A program made the translations under genes and the position numbers. Below the pieces are notes generated by a model that searched no databases, was not told where the DNA came from, and saw nothing but the letters and a program-made list of their open reading frames with translations. From NCBI GenBank assembly GCA_032871835.1, contig CM065297.1:2234501-2298500 (forward strand): a stretch of 64,000 nucleotides of DNA, in the 5' to 3' direction. Every line of letters starts with the position of its first letter. Positions within the stretch are counted from its first letter, which is position 1. The DNA is from Dipteronia dyeriana (Eukaryota; Streptophyta; Magnoliopsida; Sapindales; Sapindaceae). Below, piece after piece: positions 56,600 to 64,000 of this stretch.

Positions 56600-56780
56600 T
56601 CAGCCATCTTCTTTGGCCTTACCCCTTTTGTAAGATATGCTTGCTGGCCACATGTTTTAGGCCTTATCTTTCTGAGGCTACCCTTCCCTATATAAGGAAG
56701 TGTTGCTCTCTTTGTAAAGCAGTCAGAAAAATCATAATAAAATTTGAGTGTTTGTTTTCACATGGCTTTCTAAAGTTTCT
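56600..56780 (+). promoter_or_regulatory. Pararetroviral pregenomic promoter and polyadenylation signal
   Basis: ccctatataaggaagt (about 56686-56701) is a TATA box in the form known from caulimovirid pregenomic promoters. It is followed by ctctttgtaaagcag, and then aataaa (about 56736-56741), close behind the start as expected for a terminally redundant transcript. It lies directly after the polyprotein. No tRNA-Met primer site was found downstream. Confidence 0.6.
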
Positions 56781-56980
56781 CTCGTCCCAATCTTCAGACA
56801 GCTCTATATCTTGATCTACGATTCGTCATCAAAGTCTCAGTATGCTCTATGCTTACCTCTTATGAGGACCCTGCATATCAGAACAGATTTTGGTTTTCTA
56901 GTCTAGTATATCGGCTGGAATACCTGGACATATCCGTAACCAGAATGCTATTGGCTAGGATAAACTCAAGTTTAACAACG

Positions 56981-57449
56981 TCACGTACTGATCAGATTTT
57001 GGCTTAAGATCTCCACCCGTCTCTGGTTGTATTTTCGAGTGAGTACCCTATTTAGGTCGTTGAGGAAAGGCCGTTTGGTGGGGAAAACGAAGCTAAATAC
57101 TCTCCGTGAGATGGTCGTGGTGCTCTCTGCCGACGACAATGGTGTATTGAATTTTATCTGATCATCACTTTTAAGCAATTTCTATTAAAGATTGTTTTTA
57201 AGATCATTTTAATAGAGATCGTTTAAAGAAAAACAAATCTATAAATGTTTTCAGATCATTTTATAAGTGAACTTTATGAATGTTTTTGTAGTAGTATTAT
57301 ATATTTTCTGTAAAAATATCTATGCAATTTTCTTAAATAAACGCAGAATTTCCATTAAGTATTGATATTGTGAAACATGTAGTGTATTTTTACATAATAT
57401 CGTGGAAATTTCTATGAAATATTAACGATATTTTCTACTATTTTTATCG
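56981..57449. other. Unassigned sequence
   Basis: It may include the end of pararetrovirus copy 2 (leader) up to about 57140, then AT-rich spacer. No gene seen. Confidence 0.45.
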
Positions 57450-57710
57450 ACTTTTTTGTTTTTTGATTTTTTAATTTTTATATATATATATATTGAACAG
57501 CAGAACTTTAAAAGGGGCCAAGGAGACCACCACAAAACAACAAGGAAACACAACCGAAAACCCCCAAAAAAACAACAGAAAAACGACCAGGACCAGAAGA
57601 AGACAAGAAAGAAACAACAGCAGACCCCCAAAAAGAAAAGCTCACAAACCAAAGCTCTTACAACTCCTAAATAACAAAATCTGCACCTATACCAGAACCA
57701 TTCCTGACTA

Positions 57711-58440
57711 AACTATCAGCCAAAGAGTTACTAGATCTGAAGTTAAAAATGACTCGCGTATTACCTAGAATGGACAAACACTGCTGAATTTCCTGTATAA
57801 TGTTCATGAAAGCCAAATTCTCACCACCAGCTGCATTCACCTATGAGACAGCCTCAGCAGAGTCACTTACGATGTCAATCTCCTTACCAATAAGAGCAAT
57901 CGAGTGAGCACAAAGAGAGATAGCCTTATGAATTGCTAACATCTCTGCCATTCTGGAGTCACCACTTCCCACATAGAGCGAAAACATACCTAACATCAAG
58001 CCCGAACTGTTCCTCAGCACCCCTCTTATGCCCGCGTTACCCGGAGCTCCTGAAGCCGACCCATCCACATTAAACTTCAAGGCACAAGCATGAGGCGGAG
58101 TCCAACTAGACGGCCCTTCTGCTTTTAACTTGATGAGACACAACGCAACTCTCTCTAATGTTGAGAAGCATATAGGAAATAGGGTAACTATTGCCTTTCC
58201 CATGGTGCTTAAACCACCAAGCCACACGAAACTTGACGGAATCGGAAGCTTGATAAATCGAAGTCTGCGTGTTACGAAACACCAGATGATTTCGAGCCTT
58301 CCAAATGGTCCAAGAGACCGCTGAAAAGAGAGTAATCCACGCTAGTCTATACTTCCCCTTCGGACACAATCCAGACCAGTTGCTAAACCAATCCAAAAAG
58401 GTATAATTTGCACAACATAACACACCCCACCAATTCATGC
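57711..58440 (-). pseudogene. LINE RNase H-like C-terminal domain
   Basis: The frame holds SAVSWTIWKARNHLVF near 58330, then LKFNVDGSASGAPGNAGIRGVLRN (about 58085), RMAEMLAIHKAISLC, VSDSAEAV and NSLADSLVRNGSG. This is the RNase H-like domain at the end of plant LINE ORF2 (RVT_3 type). The first catalytic Asp of NVDGSA is present. A stop at 57841 splits it. A T-rich 3' untranslated region follows to 57450. Confidence 0.85.
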
Positions 58441-58506
58441 ACCCTAACCATAAGCTCCAAGACCATTGACAGGAAGGAAGAGGTTATCAATTGATTCCTC
58501 TTCCTT

Positions 58507-58836
58507 CTAACAAAAAGGGCACAAAAAATTGGATGTCGGATCAAAACCAAAACGATGCAAAACTTTTCGAACCAGTACCCTTCCCCTTAAGAGTTGCCAC
58601 AAGAAAATTTCAATCTTGGGAGGACACACACCTTGCCAAACGCAATTGTAATCTGAAGTGGAAAATGAAGAGCAATCCTCTAAACCATAACGAAATGATC
58701 TAACAGTGAACCTACCATCGGGGTTGTAAGTCCAGGACAAAATGTCTGAAATTTCTTTTCGAATAGGAATGGCATCCAAACAACTCTTAAACATTCTCCA
58801 TTGCTCTTTCTCCCAATCAAAGCACGACCTACGCAA
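58507..58836 (-). pseudogene. LINE zf-RVT domain
   Basis: FTVRSFRYGLEDC, VWQGVCPPKIEIFLWQLLRGRVLVRKVL and a C-terminal CPFC match the zinc-binding region found after RT in plant LINEs (PF13966-type). The frame is open for 109 codons. Confidence 0.85.
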
Positions 58837-58840
58837 TGGA

Positions 58841-59819
58841 ATTTCCCAAATCCACTAAGAACCTTGCCATTTCCCAAACTCAGCTAAGTTCCCTTCTTTA
58901 CGAGAAAAGAGATCAAAAATTCTAGGGCACGCCTCTCTTAAACATCCTCTAGCCCCTGTGTTGATATCCCAAAAAGAGCTTCTATTACCATTTCCAATCA
59001 CAATCTTCATCCCACATCTAAGCATCGTTTTCGAATTGGAGTCTTCGGAAAAAAAGACTCGCCACAGCCTTTACAAAAGACGAAGGACAGGATGCAGTAT
59101 TCCAGTCCCAGATCAGAGTAGCCAAAGGTAAACCATACTTAGCACAAATTACTCTCCTCCAAAGAGTATTCTCCTCGAAGCCAAATCTCCATATCCATTT
59201 ATCCAATAAACTCCTATTCTTATCGTCCATACGATCTATGCCTAATCCGCCTAGCTTCTTGCTCTTACACAACACCTCCTAGCTCACCGCATGATACTTT
59301 TTCTTAGCAACCTCATCACCCTAAAAGAAACTTGGTTGCAGTTTCTCGATAGTTCTAGCCACCCCTGATGGGAGCTTAAAAATTGATAAATAATAAGCAG
59401 GGATGCTCGCTAGGACGGCTTTGATGAGAACCAACCTACCTCTTTTATTCAAAAACTTTCTTTTCCAGGGAGCCATCCTATGCTCCATTCTATTCACCAC
59501 CGGGTCCCAAAACCGTTTTGAATAAGGACTTGCCCCGAGCGGAAGACCGAGGTAATTAGTGGGAAGGGAAGAATGGCGACAGTGAAAGGTGGCCGCTCAC
59601 TCCGCACTATCAGGACCAGCTCTGCCAACTTTAACAAGGCAGGTCATGTGCCAATTAAGCTTCAAACCTGCAGCCAGTTCAAAGTACCTTAAAAACCTCT
59701 TAGCATTGATAAGGTATTCTGCCTTCGGTTTGAGGAAAAACACAGTGTTGTCCGCGAACTGAAGATGACTAATATTAATTGACTCCTCCTCGTCGAAAGT
59801 GGCTCCTTTCACTAAACCG
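58841..59819 (-). pseudogene. LINE reverse transcriptase, distal part
   Basis: From the hAT edge leftward: HLQFADNTVFF (about 59770), the catalytic FADDT box with its second Asp changed to Asn, then LKLNWHMTCLVKVG, and further LPTNYLGLPLGASPYSKRFWDPV, KWKRK(F)LNKRGRLVLIKAVL near 59430-59570 and KKLGGLGIDRMDDKNRSLL (about 59260). These are typical of plant LINE RTs. The 61312-61464 segment carries the preceding GLRQGDPLSLFLFNIV. Confidence 0.85.
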
Positions 59820-59827
59820 AGCGCAAC

Positions 59828-61311
59828 TAGTGGTATAAAAATGGGCTGGCCGGTGACAGGCCGGTTCGGCCGGTCCAGGAAGTTCACGGGCAGTGTTGGG
59901 AACGGCCCATGAAGGAAGAGGGCAAGGCCGCGGCCTAGCCCGGGACGGGCAGCGTGCCGGGCCGCTGGGAGGAGGCCTAGCAGGCCGGCCCACCTGGCAC
60001 GCTAATCCGGCGTGCCAGGCCTGTCGGACCTGTCTGCCGGTCCGTTAGGTTTTTTTTTTTTTTTTTTTTCTAAAATCCTCCAACGGCTGCAGTTGTTGTC
60101 ATGGAGACAAAGTTGAAAAAATATTGGGTTAACATTCCCCTACTTTATACCTTAAGTGCTATAATAGATCCAGGGTTAAATTATCTGATTTAGAAGTTTT
60201 ACTTGAGTTTATTGATATTAATTTGTCAATAGATTATTCAGAAGAAATTACTGAAATTCGAACCAAGTTGTTCGAGGTTTTTCGTATTTATGAGACCATG
60301 TTTGACAACATTGATATCCCCTAATCAACACGACCGGAGACAGAGCCGAAGCAAACAAGTTAGAGCCTTCTGAAACGACGAAAAAAAGACAAATCAGTAA
60401 GTACTTCTTCAGGGCAAAGATCTAGCCAATCTTCTTGTACCGAGCTTATTAGGTACCTTGAAGCACAGTTCGATACTATTGAAGACAAGGAAGAGTTTGA
60501 TTTAATGTTATGGTGGAAGACCTATACGTACAGGTATCTAGTTCTTGCACACTTAGCGCGTGACGTACTGGTTATTCAAGTGTCAACGGTGTCTTCAGAA
60601 CAAGCTTTCAACACCAGTGGACGCATAATTGAACCAAGAAGAAGTTGTTTGTCTTCAGAGATGGTGGAGGTATTAACATGCCTTCGGGATTGGGAGCATG
60701 CTAAAAAAAGGTTACAAAATCTAACTGTAGATTAAGAACTTAATCTAAATTTCGACAATCTATATATTGATGACCCTTCAGGTAGTGGTCAGGGCCAGAA
60801 CTAGGTTATACTTTTACATATATATTTATTTATTATTTACTTGTAAGTTGTACACTATTTTTCCCTTACCAAGTTTTTATCACACTGGGTTTTTCTTGGT
60901 AAGGTTTTTAATGAGGCAATCGTGTAGATATGTATTACTGAATTCCATAAGTGAAAAATAAATAAATAATTAAAAAATTGTTCGTTCTCTTTATTCATTT
61001 CAAATCCTAATAATTGTTCGTTCTCTTCATTCATTTTAAATTCTAAACCCTAAACCATAAATCCAAAAAAACGTAATTTGAACAAAAAATTGGACCAAAA
61101 AACTAATCCGCCGGACCAGACCCGTTAGGCCTAGCCCGCTTGGCCAGCCAGAGGGGCCCGACGGGCCGGCCTGGCACGACACGCAGGCACAGCCCCCCTG
61201 AGGCAGGCCGACGTGCCGGGCCTGCTTCTCCGGAAACAGGCCTGGCCAGGCCGGCCCGCGATAGGCCAGGTCGTGCCTAATGGGCTAGGCCAATCCATTT
61301 TTACACCACTA
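59828..61311 (+). mobile_element. hAT transposon copy 3, inserted in the LINE
   Basis: Ends tagtggtataaaaatgg and ccatttttacaccacta; perfect 8-bp duplication agcgcaac at 59820-59827 and 61312-61319. The same GC-rich subterminal blocks and the same deletion junction (aacggctgcagttgttgtcatgg, split here at about 60080-60100) as copy 2. 1484 bp. Removing it and one copy of the duplication restores the LINE frame. Confidence 0.95.
60101..60735 (+). pseudogene. hAT transposase C-terminal half (copy 3)
   Basis: It starts METKLKKYWVN as in copy 2 and carries the dimerisation domain (LARDVLVIQVSTVSSEQAF, GRIIEPRRSCLSSEMVEVLTCL, about 60555-60690), ending early at TAA 60733 where copy 2 reads on. A frameshift near 60170 and stops near 60323 and 60360 add damage. 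Confidence 0.83.
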
Positions 61312-61464
61312 AGCGCAACTGCCCTTCTAATTAAGCTGTTAAGACCTTCAGTGACAATATTGAAAAGGAAAAGCGATAGAGGATCGCCCTGTCTGAGACC
61401 TTTCTCCGCACCAAATTGGGAAGTGCGACTTCCGTTAACCAAAACCGAGAGAATCTTAACCTAT
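61312..61464 (-). pseudogene. LINE reverse transcriptase, proximal fragment
   Basis: The frame reads ILSVLVNGSRTSQFGAEKGLRQGDPLSLFLF, including the conserved GLRQGDPLSP-type motif (final Pro changed to Leu). It continues to the hAT insertion at 61312, and the frame resumes at 59819. Upstream LINE sequence ends at about 61464. Confidence 0.85.
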
Positions 61465-63797
61465 ATATAACATAAAAGTTCACGACACGAACGTGAAGTA
61501 GAACCTATTATAACTCTAAAGTAAATGATGAAAGACAGAACTGTAAATTGTAATAGTTATTCATATATACCAAAGAAAAAAACAAAAAAAAACTTGTAAG
61601 AATACATAAAAAAAAATGCAAGAATTTTCAGCTTTAAGTCTTTCTTACAATACGATGGCAATGATGAAGACGATGATGGTATGGTGATGGAAGATGAGGA
61701 AGTAATTAGGCGTTAACTCAAAAAAAAAAAATTGCTATTGAAATATAAGTAGAATTCACTCATTGCACAGAAAGATGAAAACCGTGGGTGTAGAGCCGGA
61801 GGTTCATGCATATATACATTGAGCTATTGAGGATATTGGTAATAAACTAAGGATTACACGTAGAGAAATCATGAAATGCAATCAAGAATGCCACCATCCG
61901 ATTAAGATAACTTTTCAATTAATTTTGAATCTACGAGTATGGGAACTCATCGTCCTCACTCATCAAATGAACATGTTTATACTTTTTATATACAGTGTTA
62001 AAATCCCTATATTATTTAGAATGACTTTTCAAGTAGGGTTTCTATTGAGTAGAACTTTTAATAAAAAAATCCTATATTGTTTGGTATTCAATTAAAAAAA
62101 CGTTTTTAAATTAATAGATTGTTTGTCAAAATATCTTTAAAGATCTTTTATCATTAAAAATTATAAAAATGAACAATAATAAAGTATTTATAATTTAAAG
62201 GTATTAAAGAGTTTTTATAGTTAAAAATTATAAAAATGGACACTAATAAAGTATTTATAATTTAAAGGTATAGACTGATATATTTACGGTTATAAAGAGT
62301 AGTTAAGACTATTAAACTCTTTTAAAAAAGTTTAAAAAGAAATTCTTGAGATCTAAAGACATAAAATAGTTTATTTTAATATTAAAAAAAACACTTTTCT
62401 ATTTTACCAGACCAAAAAAAAAACATCAAAAAAGCTCCTAATATTTAAAAAAAAAAACATTTTTAATCCCTAAAAAAGTTAAACCAAACACACATTAAAT
62501 AAAGACAGTTACGTAGATTTTGAGATCTTTATAATTATCTTTCCACATAATTATCGACCGAAAAATATGTTTTTATATTAGCTTATTGATTATTATAAAT
62601 TTTTATTTTATTGATACTATGTTGATAACAATATTTTCATTTGTACTGCCGATGTAGTTCTAAATAAGCACAAAAGTTTTATTTATTACCAACAGAAAAA
62701 AAAAACAATGTACGTTTTATGTTTATTTGGAATATGTGTAAGGGTAGAGTTAATAGTGCACGTATTAAAAACATAAAAGTTTCTTTTATAAGAAATTCAA
62801 CTACTGTATTTATTGAAATAAGATAATAAATATAGTATATTTTCTTTTTATAATAATTTCTATATTTTTAATATGTGTCCCACCGTATTTTGAAATGAAA
62901 ATTCAACAATTTCGTGCCTCACGAGAAAATGACATTTGAAAACTCTTTGATGGACAAATTTAAGGGGGTGAATTTGATCTAAACTTTTAGAAAAGTTTAA
63001 GATTTGTATGAAATTAAAAAGTCCAGGTGTATTCGATATAAATTTTTAAAGACTTTATAAAAGTCATGATGTATTCAATTATGATAAAAAATCTAAAAAA
63101 ATTAGAGGTATTCAGTCATGATTTTTTAAAATCTAAAAAGTTAAGAGGTATTCAAAATGACAATGAATTTTAATGACTTTTAAGTTATATCAAACATTAA
63201 AATTTCTTTTTCACTTACACCATAGATTTTGGATGACTTTTACTTAGTGAAAAAAAAACATAATATTGCTTGAAAAAATATGTGACATTTTATTTTCTAA
63301 TAAATAAAAATGAGCACATTCATTCTTATTAATAAAATCACAAATAAAATAAAAAGGTCATTATTTTTTTACTTTTCAAATGAACAAATTATGGAAAAAA
63401 AAATATACAAACATTTGCGATCTATAACAAAAAAAAAATATAATATAAAACCACTCTATCGACTATGCAATTAAAGATGATAAATTTCATTTTTTGTACC
63501 TCAATTTTCCCAACAACCGAACAACATAGAAACAAATCAAATGAACTTCATTTACATTAATTAAAAATAATAAAAGGCAAAAACCGCTACTCAACCATAC
63601 CAATATGACATAATCAAAGTTGCGTATCAATGTAGCTTTATGTAATTATGATCAATATCAAAATATCCACTTTTAGCCATGAGTTTTGTTGAACTAAGTA
63701 TGGTTTTTAGGTTTAATCTTATGTAACTCCAATAATTATGGGCAAATTTTTTATACTCATTGTCTTACTTTCGTAGAGATATGTAGATGTTTATACT
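61465..63797. other. AT-rich spacer
   Basis: No gene seen. A 67-bp tandem duplication (ttaaaaattataaaaatg...aatttaaaggtat) lies at about 62154-62275. At 62960-63200 gtattc-containing words recur, in a pattern suggestive of a decayed MITE, but without clear ends. Confidence 0.55.
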
Positions 63798-64000
63798 TAG
63801 GGGATGGGCATGGTTCGGTTCGGTTCGGTTTTGATCAAAACCATATTGAACCGACATATATTCGGTTATTAAAAATGTGAATCGGTTTGAACCATTTTGA
63901 ACTTGAAAACCGAATTGAACCGAACACCTTTATTTCAACTCGGTTCGGTTTGGTTTAATTCGGTTTTTGACCTATTGGGCTTTGAAGGTTTTTTAATATG
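63798..64000 (+). mobile_element. Left end of an hAT-type MITE (cut by the window edge)
   Basis: taggggatgggcatggttc followed by (ggttc)n and, further on, ccgaac / ggttcggtt blocks in both orientations is the typical subterminal structure of plant hAT MITEs. The right end is beyond the window, so inverted repeats and duplication cannot be checked. Confidence 0.55.

Larger units (their letters stand above)
53375..56980 (+). mobile_element. Endogenous pararetrovirus (Caulimoviridae) copy 2
   Basis: It begins just downstream of the coat-protein frame end as seen in copy 1 and runs in the opposite orientation to it through zinc finger, protease, RT, RNase H, C-terminal extension and an intergenic promoter. 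The right boundary is not sharp. It is similar to copy 1 over about 3.1 kb. The coat region expected to its left is replaced by the chromovirus. Confidence 0.85.
57450..61464 (-). mobile_element. LINE (plant L1-type) remnant, 5'-truncated, split by hAT copy 3
   Basis: On the - strand: C-terminal RT part (61464-61312), interrupted by hAT copy 3, RT continuing from 59819, zf-RVT domain, RNase H-like domain, then a 3' untranslated region ending in an A-rich tail at about 57450-57480. The order RT, zf-RVT, RNase H is that of plant L1 LINEs. Endonuclease and the first half of RT are missing, as is usual for 5'-truncated copies. Stops are frequent. Confidence 0.9.

Noticed and set aside
57422..57711. 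Lys/Gln/Asn-rich and Phe-rich ORFs on both strands.
   Set aside because: Low-complexity translation of the T-rich 3' untranslated region of the LINE.
59820..61319. Two separate LINEs on either side of the hAT.
   Set aside because: The frame and motif order continue across the insertion and the 8-bp duplication is perfect, so it is one LINE.

Overview
This window is repeat-dense nuclear DNA of a flowering plant, most likely heterochromatin. The evidence is wholly from mobile DNA: chromoviral and Tat-type Ty3/gypsy retrotransposons, Ty1/copia and TRIM remnants, hAT transposons, a plant LINE and endogenous Caulimoviridae (pararetrovirus) copies, all set in AT-rich spacer. I see no convincing host protein gene and no tRNA or rRNA gene. 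The species cannot be named from this.

Layout. 1-3351: 3' part of a chromovirus pol with its 3' LTR. 3352-5283: AT-rich spacer. 5284-6658: internally deleted hAT element (5' part retained). 6666-8111: LTR-like and foldback-MITE remnants. 8112-32024: a Tat-lineage Ty3/gypsy element on the + strand (element 1) with a solo LTR of the same family (9617-10752, TSD ggtag) in its leader and a complete but degenerate second Tat element on the - strand (element 2, 20060-31272) inside its antisense ORF. 32025-39271: AT-rich spacer with a Tourist-like MITE, a second hAT element (34111-35625) and foldback MITEs. 39272-40618: a TRIM whose 5' LTR carries an hAT-type MITE (39442-40194, TSD cttgcaac). 40684-41560: copia LTR, primer-binding site and gag stub. 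42074-46375 and 53375-56980: two pararetrovirus copies in opposite orientation, separated by a Del/Tekay chromovirus (46376-53374). 57450-61464: LINE remnant on the - strand, split by a third hAT element (59828-61311, TSD agcgcaac). 61465-63797: AT-rich spacer. 63798-64000: left end of another hAT-type MITE.

How the parts relate. The nesting gives a relative order: element 1 before element 2 and before the solo LTR; TRIM before its MITE; LINE before its hAT. Pol genes are broken by stops and frameshifts, and many stops look like C-to-T or G-to-A changes of CAG, CGA, CAA or TGG codons, as expected for long-methylated silent DNA. hAT copies 2 and 3 share the same internal deletion junction, so they look like one amplified non-autonomous subfamily.

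The most unusual material is the Tat pair. Each has an antisense ORF between pol and the 3' LTR, with its own TATA-like box, a PF04195-like region, a coiled coil and apparent spliceosomal introns in matching places, and each carries a 99-bp tandem repeat just downstream of pol (about 3 units in element 1, 7 in element 2). Other points of interest are heat-shock-element-like clusters in the first LTR, the inverted pararetrovirus pair around a truncated LTR junction, and a conserved cysteine-ended extension after the pararetroviral RNase H.
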